A stretch of 64,000 nt of DNA from Gammaproteobacteria bacterium (lineage in GTDB: Bacteria; Pseudomonadota; Gammaproteobacteria; Pseudomonadales; UBA5518): the NCBI GenBank assembly GCA_016718385.1, contig JADKDK010000002.1, positions 248,001 to 312,000 of the forward strand. The letters run 5' to 3'. Every line of letters begins with the position of its first letter. Position 1 is the first letter of the stretch. Made by a program: the position numbers and the translations under genes. The notes below the pieces were generated by a model. The model was not told the origin of the DNA. It worked only from the letters and a program-made list of their open reading frames with translations, and searched no databases. This document shows, piece by piece, positions 41,815 to 50,791 of the stretch.

Positions 41815-43260
41815 TCAGCCGACGATCAACCACGCCGCGAGCCCGAGGAACACCAGGAAGCCCATCGCATCGGTGACGAAGGTGAGCAGCACCGAGGAGC
41901 CCAGCACCGGATCGCGCCCGGCCTGCTTCAGCGCCACGGGGATGAACACGCCGGCGAGCGAGGCGATCAGCAGGTTGGCGGCGACCGCGATCCCCATGAC
42001 GAGCGACAGCGCCGGCTGGCGGTAGAACAGCAGCGCCGCCAGCGCGACCACGCTGCCCCACAGCAGCCCGTTGACGAGCGCGATCGCGAGCTCCTTGCGC
42101 ACCACCACCCACAGGCTGCTCGCGACGATCTGTTCGAGCGCCATCCCGCGGATCACCAGCGCGACCGTCTGGTTGCCGGTGTTGCCGCCGATGCTGGCGA
42201 CGACGGGCATCAGCGCGGCCAGCGCCACCTGCTGCTGGATCGTGGCCTCGAAGGCCCCGATGACGCGCGAGGCGACGAGCGCCGTCAGCAGGTTCAGGCC
42301 CAGCCACGGCCAGCGGTTGCGCGCGCTGTCCATCACCGGCGCGAACAGGTCCTCGTCCTCGGTGAGGCCGACCTGCTTGAGCTGCTGGCTCTCGGCCTGC
42401 TCGCTGATGAAGTCCATCACGGCGGCGAAGTGCAGCACGCCCGTGAGGCGCTGGTGCAGGTTCACCACCGGCGCCGACACCAGGTCGTAACGCTCGAACA
42501 CGCCGACCGCGTCGCTGGCCGGGTCGTGCGTGCTGAACGTGAGCGGCTCGCGCAGCATCACCTCGGCGACCGGGCGGTCGGGATCGTGGGTCAGCAGGTC
42601 CTTCAGGCGCAGGATTCCCACCAGCACCCCGTCGCGGTCCACCACGAAGACCTGGTCGAAGGGGTCGGGCAACTCCTCGTGGCGGCGCAGGTAGCGCAGC
42701 ACCACCTCGATCACGACGTCGTCGCGCACCGTGACCATCTCGATGTCCATCAGCGCGCCCACCGTCCCTTCCGGGAAGGCGAGCATCTCGCGCACCTTGT
42801 GCCGCTCGCGCTGGTCGAGCGAGGACAACAGCGCCGCCACCGTGTCCTGCGGCAGGCTGGGCACCAGGTAGGCGATCTCGTCGGACTCGAGGTGCTCCGC
42901 GGCATCGACGATCTCGCGCTGGGGCATGGCCGCGATCAGGCTGTCGCGCACGCCGTCGGCGAGCTCGAGCAGCACGCCGCCACGCCGCTCGGCATCGACC
43001 AGTGCCCACAGTTCCAGTCGCTCGTCGGTGGGCAGGCGCTCCAGCACGAAGGCGATGTCGGCCGGGTGCATGCGCGCCAGGCGGCGCTGGAACTCGCCCT
43101 TGTGCTGGCGCGCCAGCAGCGCGTCCACCAGCTCGCGCTGGCCCGAGGCCTGGCGCAGGCTGAGTTCGCGCTCGAGGCGGTGCTTCTCCAGCAGCTCGAG
43201 GATCTCGACCAGGGTGGCTTCGAGGCTGCGGTGGTACTGCTCGCGCTGTTGCTGGTCCAT
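41815..43260 (-). CDS. mgtE: magnesium transporter
   Basis: This 481-residue protein is a complete MgtE: an N-terminal helical superhelical domain (LARMHPADIAFVLERLPTDERLELW), a pair of CBS domains (around VTVRDDVVIEVVLRYLRRHEELP and REPLTFSTHDPASDAVGVF) and five C-terminal membrane helices, the last two at KQAGRDPVLGSSVLLTFVTDAMGFLVFLGLAAWL. It is a Mg2+-gated channel in the inner membrane. It lies between a MoaD-like gene (3-base gap) and DUF6491 in a molybdenum-enzyme run, an unusual place. Confidence 0.93.
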   Translation of the reverse strand: MDQQQREQYHRSLEATLVEILELLEKHRLERELSLRQASGQRELVDALLARQHKGEFQRRLARMHPADIAFVLERLPTDERLELWALVDAERRGGVLLELADGVRDSLIAAMPQREIVDAAEHLESDEIAYLVPSLPQDTVAALLSSLDQRERHKVREMLAFPEGTVGALMDIEMVTVRDDVVIEVVLRYLRRHEELPDPFDQVFVVDRDGVLVGILRLKDLLTHDPDRPVAEVMLREPLTFSTHDPASDAVGVFERYDLVSAPVVNLHQRLTGVLHFAAVMDFISEQAESQQLKQVGLTEDEDLFAPVMDSARNRWPWLGLNLLTALVASRVIGAFEATIQQQVALAALMPVVASIGGNTGNQTVALVIRGMALEQIVASSLWVVVRKELAIALVNGLLWGSVVALAALLFYRQPALSLVMGIAVAANLLIASLAGVFIPVALKQAGRDPVLGSSVLLTFVTDAMGFLVFLGLAAWLIVG

Positions 43261-43263
43261 GGC

Positions 43264-43509
43264 CTAGCCCGCACCGATGCGCGCGACGAAGATGACTTCG
43301 CTGTCCGCGCCGACGGGCTCCAGCCAGGGCCGGTTCACGATCTCGCCGTCGATCGCGACGCTGCAGCCGAGCAGCTCGGATTCGGGAAATTCCGGAAAGC
43401 GCCCGCGCACCGCGGCCACGACGTCGCGGAAGTCGCGCACCGCGGCGTGGATCTCGTGGCAACCGCCCGTGAAGCGCCGCTGCGCTGCCAGGAACACGAT
43501 CCTCGCCAC
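43264..43509 (-). CDS. MoaD/ThiS-like beta-grasp protein lacking a Gly-Gly end
   Basis: This 81-residue protein, MARIVFLAAQRRFTGGCHEI through DSEVIFVARIGAG, has the beta-grasp layout of MoaD with a start-to-end strand order and the final strand EVIFVARIG. It ends Gly-Ala-Gly, not the Gly-Gly needed for thiocarboxylation in MoaD. It lies 1 base after a CoxL-type catalytic gene and 3 before mgtE. It could be a structural partner or assembly factor of the Mo hydroxylase, or a decayed carrier. Confidence 0.72.
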   Translation of the reverse strand: MARIVFLAAQRRFTGGCHEIHAAVRDFRDVVAAVRGRFPEFPESELLGCSVAIDGEIVNRPWLEPVGADSEVIFVARIGAG

Positions 43510-43510
43510 C

Positions 43511-45769
43511 TCAGCCGCGCGCGCCGATCGCCGCGAGCACGCGTGACGGCGTGAGCGGCAACGCGCGGATGCTCGTCCCGGCGGCCTGGTTCAGCGCGCT
43601 GGTGACCGCCGCCATCGGCGCACAGATGGGGGCCTCCCCCACGCCGCGCACGCCGAGCGGGTGGCCTGGGTGCGGCACCTCGACGATCACGGTGTCGATC
43701 ATCGGCAGGTCGGAGGCCACCGGCATGCGGTAATCGAGGAAGCCGGGATTCTCCAGCACGCCCCGCGCATCGAAGCGGTATTCCTCGTTCAGCGCCCAGC
43801 CGATCCCCTGCGCCGCGCCGCCCTGCATCTGTCCCTCGACAAAATCGGGGTGGATCGCACGGCCCGCGTCCTGGATCGCGGTGAAGCGCACGACGCGACT
43901 GGCGCCGGTCTCGGGATCGACCTCGACATCGGCGATATCGACCGCGAATGCCGGCGCGACGTGCTTCAGGTTCACGCTGCCATAGCCGCTCAGCGGTCCG
44001 CCGGTACGCGCCGCCAGGCGTGCGAGCGCCACGATGTCGAGCGTGGTCCCCGGTGCGTCCGGGTGGCGGGCCGCGCCGTCGCGCCAGCTGACGCGCGCGG
44101 CATCGATGCCCCACTCGAGTGCCGCGCGCGCGCACAGCTTCGCGATGAGGTCGCGACAGGCCTCGATCACGGCGTAGCCGGTCGCATAGGTGGTGCGACT
44201 GCCCCCGGTCAGGTCGGTGTAGCCGATGCCCGAGGTATCGACCACGGCCGGCTTGACGCTCGCATAGGGCATGCCCAGCGTCTCGGCCGCGATCAGCGCC
44301 ATCGCGGCGCGCGAGCCACCGATGTCGGGGCTGCCTTCCTCGAGCAGCAGCTTGCCGTTTTCGGTCAGGTGCACCGCGGCGCTCGACTGCAAGCCCGCGT
44401 TGAACCAGAAGCCGGCGGCCACGCCGCGCCCCTGGTTCGCCTGCAGCGCCGCCGCGTAATGCGGATGCCGGCGCGCCTGCTCCAGGCATTCGACGAGACC
44501 GATGGTCTCGAAGGCCGCGCCGTAGATCGTGCGCGAGCCCTCGCGCACCGCGTTGCGCAGGCGCAGCTCGATCGGGTCGATGCCGAGCCGCGCGGCGAGC
44601 TCGTTGAGCGCGCATTCGCTCGCCAGGATCGCCTGCGGCGCGCCGGGGGCGCGGTAGGCGGCGACTTTCGGCTTGTTGGTGACCACGTCGAGAGCAACCG
44701 CGCGCTGGTTGGGCACGTCATAGCAGGCAAAGATCGACATTGCGCCCGGTATGAACGGCGAGCCGCGGAAGGCGCCGGCATCGTATTCGAGTCGCGCGTC
44801 CATCGCGGTGATCGTGCCGTCGGAGCGCGCGCCGATCCTGACCCACACGCGCGAGGCCGAGGCGGGGCCGGTGGCGCGGAACACTTCCTCGCGCGAGAGC
44901 TGCATCTTCACCGGCCGGCCGCACTTGCGCGACAGCGCCACGGCGATCGGTTCGATGTAGACCGTGGTCTTGCCACCGAAGCCGCCGCCGATCTCGGTGG
45001 GAATGACGCGCACGTCGGCGACATCGAGCCCCAGCAGCAGCGCGACGCTGGAGCGCACCATGAACGGCCCCTGCGTGCTGCACCAGAGCTCGACTTCCCC
45101 GCCCGGCCCCACGCAGGCCAGGCATGCCTGCGGCTCGATATACCCCTGGTGTGCCATCGGGGAGCACCACGTGCCTTCCACGACGACCTCGGCCGCAGCG
45201 AAGCCCGCATCGAGGTCGCCGCGCTGCAGGGTCGTGATCGCAGCCACGTTGGAGGCGGCACGCGGTTCGGGGTCGACCCCGCGCGTGAACATGTCCGCGT
45301 GCAGCAGCGGCGCATCGGGTGCCATCGCGGCGTCGATGTCCAGCACCGCGGGGAGCGCTTCGTAGTCGACGCGGATCGCGGCCAGCGCCGCCGCCGCGAT
45401 GCGCGGCGTGGTCGCCGCGACTGCCGCCACCGCGTGGCCGTGGTACAGCGCCTTCTCGCGCGCCATCACGTTGCGGCTGAGATCGCCGCTCTCGATCTCG
45501 GCCTCGCCGCTGGCCACATCACCTTTGGGTTCAGCGAGAAAGTCTTCCGCCGTCACCACGGCCAGCACGCCGGGCAGCGCGAGCGCGGCGCTCGCGTCGA
45601 TGCCGAGGATGCGCGCGTGCGCGTGCGGGCTGCGCAGCACGCGGCCCCAGACCATGCCCGGCAGCGTGTAGTCCGCGCCGTAGCGCGCGCGCCCCGTGAC
45701 CTTGTCGACGCCGTCGGGACGCGGCGGGCGCGTGCCGATCTGGCGCAACCCCTGCTCATTCGCATTCAT
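43511..45769 (-). CDS. xanthine dehydrogenase family molybdopterin-binding subunit (CoxL/XDH-type)
   Basis: This 752-residue catalytic subunit has no signal peptide. It has RPDGVDKVTGRARYGADYTLPGM at the start, the molybdopterin contacts PTEIGGGFGGKTTVYIEP and AYRAPGAPQAILASECAL, and the late RGVGEAPICAPM with the base Glu at about residue 712. The absence of an AYXCSFR-like loop argues against CO dehydrogenase; it is a cytosolic hydroxylase of unknown substrate. It is the third gene of a three-subunit set (FAD, 2Fe-2S, Mo), overlapping the 2Fe-2S stop by four bases. Confidence 0.93.
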   Translation of the reverse strand: MNANEQGLRQIGTRPPRPDGVDKVTGRARYGADYTLPGMVWGRVLRSPHAHARILGIDASAALALPGVLAVVTAEDFLAEPKGDVASGEAEIESGDLSRNVMAREKALYHGHAVAAVAATTPRIAAAALAAIRVDYEALPAVLDIDAAMAPDAPLLHADMFTRGVDPEPRAASNVAAITTLQRGDLDAGFAAAEVVVEGTWCSPMAHQGYIEPQACLACVGPGGEVELWCSTQGPFMVRSSVALLLGLDVADVRVIPTEIGGGFGGKTTVYIEPIAVALSRKCGRPVKMQLSREEVFRATGPASASRVWVRIGARSDGTITAMDARLEYDAGAFRGSPFIPGAMSIFACYDVPNQRAVALDVVTNKPKVAAYRAPGAPQAILASECALNELAARLGIDPIELRLRNAVREGSRTIYGAAFETIGLVECLEQARRHPHYAAALQANQGRGVAAGFWFNAGLQSSAAVHLTENGKLLLEEGSPDIGGSRAAMALIAAETLGMPYASVKPAVVDTSGIGYTDLTGGSRTTYATGYAVIEACRDLIAKLCARAALEWGIDAARVSWRDGAARHPDAPGTTLDIVALARLAARTGGPLSGYGSVNLKHVAPAFAVDIADVEVDPETGASRVVRFTAIQDAGRAIHPDFVEGQMQGGAAQGIGWALNEEYRFDARGVLENPGFLDYRMPVASDLPMIDTVIVEVPHPGHPLGVRGVGEAPICAPMAAVTSALNQAAGTSIRALPLTPSRVLAAIGARG

Positions 45770-46251
45770 GGCGCACCTCCGCTCGCGCGCATCGTCGCGG
45801 CCGCATCGAGCACCGCGCGGATGATCTTGTCATAGCCGGTGCAGCGGCAGAGATTGCCCGCCAGCCAGTAGCGCACCGCGGTCTCGTCCGGGTCGGGATC
45901 GTGGTCCAGCAGCGCCTTCGCCGCGACCACGATGCCGGGGATGCAGATGCCGCACTGCAGCGCGTTGTGCTCGAGCAGCTTCTGCTGCACCGGGTGCAGC
46001 CTGCCGCCTTCGGCGATGCCCTCGATCGTGGCGAGGCTGCGTCCCTCGAGCTCGGCGCCGAGCACCAGGCACGCGCACACCAGCGTGCCGTCGAGCAGCA
46101 CCGAGCAGGCGCCGCAGTCCCCGGAGTTGCAGCCCTCCTTGGACCCGGTCAGCCCGAGCGTGTCGCGCAGCACCTGCAGCGCGCTCTGGTCCGGTTCACA
46201 GAGAAATTCCTGCGCCTGTCCGTTGATCCGCGTTCGTACGTGTATCGACAT
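45766..46251 (-). CDS. (2Fe-2S)-binding subunit of a molybdenum hydroxylase (CoxS-type)
   Basis: This 161-residue subunit has first-cluster cysteines at 41, 46, 49 and 59/61 (CNSGDCGACS) and second-cluster cysteines at 100, 103, 135 and 137 (QCGICIPG and GNLCRCTGY). Its NLCRCTGY ending is the CoxS/XDH small-subunit form, distinct from the IorA form of the other two sets. The frame is open upstream, but the ATG at 46249-46251 with GGAG is the family start. It carries electrons from the Mo centre to the FAD subunit. Confidence 0.93.
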   Translation of the reverse strand: MSIHVRTRINGQAQEFLCEPDQSALQVLRDTLGLTGSKEGCNSGDCGACSVLLDGTLVCACLVLGAELEGRSLATIEGIAEGGRLHPVQQKLLEHNALQCGICIPGIVVAAKALLDHDPDPDETAVRYWLAGNLCRCTGYDKIIRAVLDAAATMRASGGAP

Positions 46252-46353
46252 CTGCTCCACCCCCGACGAATTTCGCAATTGACGGCGCACGCAGTCGCGG
46301 CGCTGCCCCGCGGCCCGCTCGCAGCCGCCTGATTCCCGCGGCCCGACCGCGAT

Positions 46354-47220
46354 CTAGGTGCCACCCGCGCGCTGCACGGCCACCCGCACGGCCCGACGCA
46401 CCAGCACGCCGATGACCTGGCGGCGCAGCTCCGCGCTGCCGCGCCGATCGGTGATGGGCCGTGCCGCCGCGCGCGCGGCGCCGGCGCAGGCATCCAGCGC
46501 CGCCTCGTCGCAGCGCGAGCCGATCAGCGCCGCGGCGGCCCCGGGCACCAGCAGCACCGTAGGCGCGACCGCGCCCAGCGCGATGCGCGCACCGGTGCAT
46601 ACACCGTCGGCGTCCAGCGTCACGGATACTCCCGCGCCGGCCACCGCGATATCCATCTCGGTGCGCGGCGTGAAGCGCAGGTAGGCATCCGCGGTGCGCG
46701 GCGCCGGGCGCGGCAACTCGATGGCGTGAACAAACTCGCCGCTGGCGAGCACGGTGCGCCCCGGCGCGAGCACGAAGTCCTCGACGGCAACGCTGCGCTG
46801 GCCGCCGGGTCCCGCGACCAGGGCCCGCGCGCGATTGGCCACCAGGGCGGGAACCGAGTCCGCGGCGGGCGAGGCGTTGCACAGGTTGCCGCCGAGGCTG
46901 GCGCGACCCTGCACCTGCGTGGAGCCGATCAGGCCGGCGGCCTCCAGCAGGCCCGGCCACAGTGCCCGCAGTTCGTCGTTCGCGGTCAGTGCGCAGCAGC
47001 GCGTCGCGGCGCCGATGCGCACGGCATCGGGCGCGAACTCCACGCCGGCCAGTCCGGGAATGCGCTTGAGATCGACCAGCGTCGCCGGCGAGCGCACCGC
47101 CGCGCGCATCTGCACCAGCAGGTCGGTGCCGCCCGAAAATGCCGCCGCGCCTGTCGCCGGGTCGAGCAGCGCCACCGCCTCCGCCACCGATTCCGGGGCA
47201 CAGTATCGTTCTACCGCCAC
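46354..47220 (-). CDS. FAD-binding subunit of xanthine dehydrogenase-type enzyme (CoxM-like)
   Basis: This 288-residue flavin subunit begins VERYCAPESVAEAVALLDP and has the FAD-binding motif AAFSGGTDLLVQMRAAVRSPATLVDLKRIPGL, the second motif QVQGRASLGGNLCNASPAADSVPALVA and ARIALGAVAPTVLLV near the end. It receives electrons from the 2Fe-2S subunit and reduces NAD or another acceptor. The GTG at 47218-47220 with GGAGG 6 bases upstream is the chosen start. It heads the three-subunit set. Confidence 0.92.
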   Translation of the reverse strand: MAVERYCAPESVAEAVALLDPATGAAAFSGGTDLLVQMRAAVRSPATLVDLKRIPGLAGVEFAPDAVRIGAATRCCALTANDELRALWPGLLEAAGLIGSTQVQGRASLGGNLCNASPAADSVPALVANRARALVAGPGGQRSVAVEDFVLAPGRTVLASGEFVHAIELPRPAPRTADAYLRFTPRTEMDIAVAGAGVSVTLDADGVCTGARIALGAVAPTVLLVPGAAAALIGSRCDEAALDACAGAARAAARPITDRRGSAELRRQVIGVLVRRAVRVAVQRAGGT

Positions 47221-47428
47221 GTGGGACCTCCCCTGCCTGGGTGCTCGTTGCAAGCCGGGGAGCATAGCCGCTCGCCCGGACAAACAAAACCGCCCGTTCG
47301 CGCGTCCCCGGGCAGCACGGCCTCGCGCTTCGGCAATTTGCACGCTGGCGCGCATGGTCGCCGGCACGCCTCTCGGCTTAAATTAGCGCGCTTGGATCCA
47401 CGCACCCCCAGTAGCCGGGAAGAGACAC

Positions 47429-48796
47429 ATGCCATTACCGCTGATCGCCATCATCGCCATCTTCTGTGTCGGCTACCTGATGATCATCCTCGAGCACAAC
47501 GTCAACGTCGACAAGGCAGCGCCCGCGGTGCTGACCGGCGTGCTGTGCTGGGCGGTCTACATCCTCGCGGCGCCGGGGCTGATCGATGTGGCCAGCCTGC
47601 CGCAGGCCTTCCTGGACGCGCACGCGACCAAGTCCACCGAGGAGATCATCAAGGCCTGGGTCGGCGAGCACCAGATGCTCGAGGGCTTCGCCGAGACCGC
47701 GAGCATCCTGTTCTTCCTGCTCGGCGCGATGACCATCGTCGAGATGGTCGACGTCTACGGCGGCTTCACGATCATCACCGACCGCATCCGCTCGACCAGC
47801 ATGGTCAAGCTGCTGTGGATCATCGGCTTCGTCGCCTTCTTCATGTCGGCGGCACTCGACAACCTGACCACCACGATCGTGATGATCTCGCTGATCCGCA
47901 AGCTGATCGACGACAAGGACGACCGGCTGTTCTTCGCCGGCATCATCGTGATCGCGGCCAACGCCGGCGGCGCCTGGTCACCGATCGGCGACGTCACGAC
48001 CACGATGCTGTGGATCGGCGGGCAGATCACCACGCTGCGCATCATGGAATCGATCTTCCTGCCGAGCCTGGTGTGCCTCGCGATCCCGCTGCTGTTCCTC
48101 GCCTTCCGCCTGCGCGGGCGGCAGATCACCAGCCCCGTGCAGGTTCAGAACGAGGCCCATCACTCGGTCAGCAAATCGCAGCGCAACCTGATCTTCCTGG
48201 TGGGCATGGGCGGGCTGCTGTTCGTGCCGGTGTTCAAGACCGTGACCCACCTGCCGCCCTTCATGGGCATGCTGTTCAGCCTCGGCGTGCTGTGGGTGGT
48301 GTCAGAGCTGGTGCACAAGGACCGCGACGCCGCGATGGAATCGGGCATGCACATCCTCACGGTGGTGCGCCGCATCGACACTCCCAGCGTGCTGTTCTTC
48401 CTCGGCATCCTGACGGCCGTCTCCGCGCTGCAGGCGACGGGGCTGCTCGCGCAGGCGGCCGGCTTCCTGGACCGTACCGTGGGCAACCTCGACCTGATCG
48501 TGTTCCTGATCGGCCTGCTCTCGGCCGTTATCGACAACGTGCCGCTGGTCGCCGCGACCATGGGCATGTACGACCTGGCGGTGCATCCGACCGATTCCCC
48601 GCTGTGGGAGTTCCTGGCCTTCGCCGCGGGCACCGGCGGCAGCTGCCTGATCATCGGCTCGGCGGCCGGCGTGGCCGCGATGGGCATGGAGCGCATCAAC
48701 TTCTTCTGGTACGTGCGCAATATCAGCGGCCTGGCGTTGATGGGCTACGTGGCCGGCTCTGCGGTGATCATGCTGGAAAAATCGGTCTTCTTCTGA
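47429..48796 (+). CDS. nhaD: Na+/H+ antiporter NhaD
   Basis: This 455-residue protein has about eleven or twelve hydrophobic segments and the NhaD segments FMSAALDNLTTTIVMISLIRKL, AANAGGAWSPIGDVTTTMLWI and FLIGLLSAVIDNVPLVAATMG. The repeated D-N and S-P-I-G-D motifs mark the ion path of the IT superfamily. It exports Na+ (or Li+) in exchange for protons, which fits a salt-exposed bacterium. A GGGAAGAG site precedes the ATG. It stands alone, divergent from the XDH operon and closed by a strong terminator. Confidence 0.92.
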   Translation: MPLPLIAIIAIFCVGYLMIILEHNVNVDKAAPAVLTGVLCWAVYILAAPGLIDVASLPQAFLDAHATKSTEEIIKAWVGEHQMLEGFAETASILFFLLGAMTIVEMVDVYGGFTIITDRIRSTSMVKLLWIIGFVAFFMSAALDNLTTTIVMISLIRKLIDDKDDRLFFAGIIVIAANAGGAWSPIGDVTTTMLWIGGQITTLRIMESIFLPSLVCLAIPLLFLAFRLRGRQITSPVQVQNEAHHSVSKSQRNLIFLVGMGGLLFVPVFKTVTHLPPFMGMLFSLGVLWVVSELVHKDRDAAMESGMHILTVVRRIDTPSVLFFLGILTAVSALQATGLLAQAAGFLDRTVGNLDLIVFLIGLLSAVIDNVPLVAATMGMYDLAVHPTDSPLWEFLAFAAGTGGSCLIIGSAAGVAAMGMERINFFWYVRNISGLALMGYVAGSAVIMLEKSVFF

Positions 48797-48807
48797 TCGA
48801 GCGCATC

Positions 48808-48845
48808 GCAGGCAGCGGCGGCAGGATCCGGCCGCCGCTGCCTGC
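48808..48845. terminator. strong hairpin between nhaD and the SDR gene
   Basis: A perfect 15-bp stem (GCAGGCAGCGGCGGC at 48808-48822 pairing with 48831-48845) has an 8-base loop, AGGATCCG. It fills the gap between two convergent genes. There is no U-tract, but stem strength and location support a bidirectional terminator. Confidence 0.7.
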
Positions 48846-48851
48846 ATCCCC

Positions 48852-49640
48852 CTACGCGTCGATCGACTCGCCCAGTGCGGCATTCACCAGCCCGCCGTCG
48901 ACGGTGAGCGTTTCCCCCACCACGTAATCGCCGGCTCGGCTCGCCAGATAGATCGCCGCGCCCGCCATGTCCTCGTCCCTGCCGATGCGCCCGGACGGTA
49001 TCGCCCGTGCGGCGAGATCGCCATGATCGCGCGCCGCGCGATTCATATCGGAGGCAAACGCCCCCGGCGCGATCGCGCTGACCACGATGCCATCGCTGAT
49101 CAGCCGCGCCGCCAGTCGCCGCGTCAGGTGGATCAGCCCGGCTTTCGAGGCCTGGTAGCTGTAGGTGTGCCAGGGATTGGGACGCATGCCGTCGACCGAG
49201 GCGATGTTGATCACCTTGGCCGGACGCGCGGGGGTGGCCGCCGCCTTCAGCGCGCCGTGCAGCGCCTGGGTGAGAAAGAACGGCGACTTGAGGTTCAGGT
49301 CCATGACCTTGTCCCAGCCCGCTTCGGGAAAACTTTCGAAGGGCTCGCCCCAGGCCGCGCCGGCGTTGTTGACCAGGATGTCGAGCGCGGGCTCGCGCCC
49401 GGCGTAGGCAGCCGCCAGCGCGCGGCAACCCGCGACCGTGGAGACGTCCTGTGCCAGCGCGATGCAGTTCGGGCCCAGTTCCCCGGCGACCGCCTCGCAC
49501 GCCGCGCCCTTGCGCGAAGATATGTAGACGCGCGCGCCCTGGGCGATGAAACCCGCCGCGATCATGCGGCCGATGCCGCGCGAGCCGCCGGTGACCAGCG
49601 CGGTGCGCCCGGCGAGCGAGAACAGGGTCGTCGTATCCAC
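48852..49640 (-). CDS. SDR family oxidoreductase
   Basis: This 262-residue classical SDR has GGSRGIG, NNAGAAWG, a NIASVDG segment and the YQASK active site, ending with VVGETLTVDGGLVNAALG. It is of the 3-oxoacyl reductase/gluconate 5-dehydrogenase-like type and interconverts alcohol and carbonyl with NAD(P)(H). It is transcribed convergently with nhaD and lies 43 bases after the DUF808 gene. No clear pathway partner lies beside it. Confidence 0.88.
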   Translation of the reverse strand: MDTTTLFSLAGRTALVTGGSRGIGRMIAAGFIAQGARVYISSRKGAACEAVAGELGPNCIALAQDVSTVAGCRALAAAYAGREPALDILVNNAGAAWGEPFESFPEAGWDKVMDLNLKSPFFLTQALHGALKAAATPARPAKVINIASVDGMRPNPWHTYSYQASKAGLIHLTRRLAARLISDGIVVSAIAPGAFASDMNRAARDHGDLAARAIPSGRIGRDEDMAGAAIYLASRAGDYVVGETLTVDGGLVNAALGESIDA

Positions 49641-49683
49641 TCGCAGTACCTCCGTCTTGCCTGCAATTGCCCGGCGCGCTGCC

Positions 49684-50637
49684 TCAGCGCCCGCGCCATC
49701 GTCCTGTCAATGCGCCGTAAGCGCTGACCGCGGCCAGCACGATCGCCCCCGCCACGATGCCGGCGGCGGCGTTGAGCAGCGCCGGCGTGACGCCGGCCAG
49801 CACCGCGCCCACGCCGGGCACGCCGGCGGCGGCGTGTTCGGCGCCGTGCAGCCATTGCGCAAGCGGCGGCATGCCATGCACCAGGATGCCACCGCCGACC
49901 AGGAACATCGCCGCCGTGCCGAGCACCGACAGCGTCTTCATCATCCGCGGCGCGATCCACAGCAGCGCGTTGCCGAGGGCGCGTTTCAGCCTGCCCCCCG
50001 CGCCCGGCGATTCGTCGCGCAACAGCAGCAGGCCGGCGTCGTCCATCTTCACGATGCCGGCCACGAAGCCGTAAACGCCCACGGTCATCGCCGCCGCGAC
50101 CACCGTGACCACCGCGGCCCGGTGGGCAAAGGACGCCGCCTGCACCGTGCCCAGCGCGATCACGATGATCTCGGCCGAGAGGATGAAATCGGTGCGGATG
50201 GCGCCGCCTATCTTGTGCGTCTCGAAGGCGACCATATCGGTGCCGGGGTCGAGCAGCACATGCTCCAGCGCCTCGTGCGCCGCGGCGTCCTCGCCGGCGC
50301 TGTGCAGGAAGCGGTGCGCGAGCTTCTCGAAGCCCTCGTAGCACAGGTAGGCGCCGCCGATCATCAGCACCGGCGTCACGGCCCACGGCGCCAGCGCGCT
50401 GAGCGCGAGCGCCAGCGGCACCAGGATCAGCTTGTTGCGCGCCGAACCCTTCGCGACTGCCCAGACCACCGGCAGCTCGCGCTCGGCGCGCACGCCGGCG
50501 ACCTGCTGCGCGTTCAGCGCGAGATCGTCGCCGAGCACCCCGGCGGTCTTCTTCGCCGCGAGCTTGGTCATCACCGCGACGTCGTCGAGCACCGTTGCGA
50601 TGTCGTCGAGCAGCGCGAGCAGGCTGGCCCCGGCCAT
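49684..50637 (-). CDS. DUF808 (YedI-like) membrane protein
   Basis: This 317-residue protein begins MAGASLLALLDDIATVLDDVAVMTKLAAKKTAGVLGDDLALNA, the conserved DUF808 opening. It has about six to eight membrane segments, including LAPWAVTPVLMIGGAYLCYEGFEKL and HKIGGAIRTDFILSAEIIVIALG. The family is of unknown function in the inner membrane. The frame is open 25 codons upstream, but the ATG at 50635-50637 matches the family start. Confidence 0.88.
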   Translation of the reverse strand: MAGASLLALLDDIATVLDDVAVMTKLAAKKTAGVLGDDLALNAQQVAGVRAERELPVVWAVAKGSARNKLILVPLALALSALAPWAVTPVLMIGGAYLCYEGFEKLAHRFLHSAGEDAAAHEALEHVLLDPGTDMVAFETHKIGGAIRTDFILSAEIIVIALGTVQAASFAHRAAVVTVVAAAMTVGVYGFVAGIVKMDDAGLLLLRDESPGAGGRLKRALGNALLWIAPRMMKTLSVLGTAAMFLVGGGILVHGMPPLAQWLHGAEHAAAGVPGVGAVLAGVTPALLNAAAGIVAGAIVLAAVSAYGALTGRWRGR

Positions 50638-50791
50638 CGTGCATATCCCCGTCCTTGTGAGCCGCGCATCTGACCACAATCGCGTGGGGCGGCGCCAGCC
50701 GCCGCTTACCAAAGCGTAATCAGGCGGGCGTGGAGCGCTGCGCCGGTATCGCCGACAATGGCCGCCTCACGCAGTACCGGAGCGCACCCGC

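Noticed and set aside
43511..47220. Assignment of the three-subunit enzyme as CO dehydrogenase
   Set aside because: The gene set is CoxMSL-like, but the catalytic subunit shows no AYXCSFR-type loop, so a general XDH-family hydroxylase is the safer call.
47221..47428. Riboswitch or strong promoter between the XDH operon and nhaD
   Set aside because: A TATGCT on the minus strand and a TAAATT on the plus strand are visible, but no convincing -35 or riboswitch-like conserved structure could be identified.
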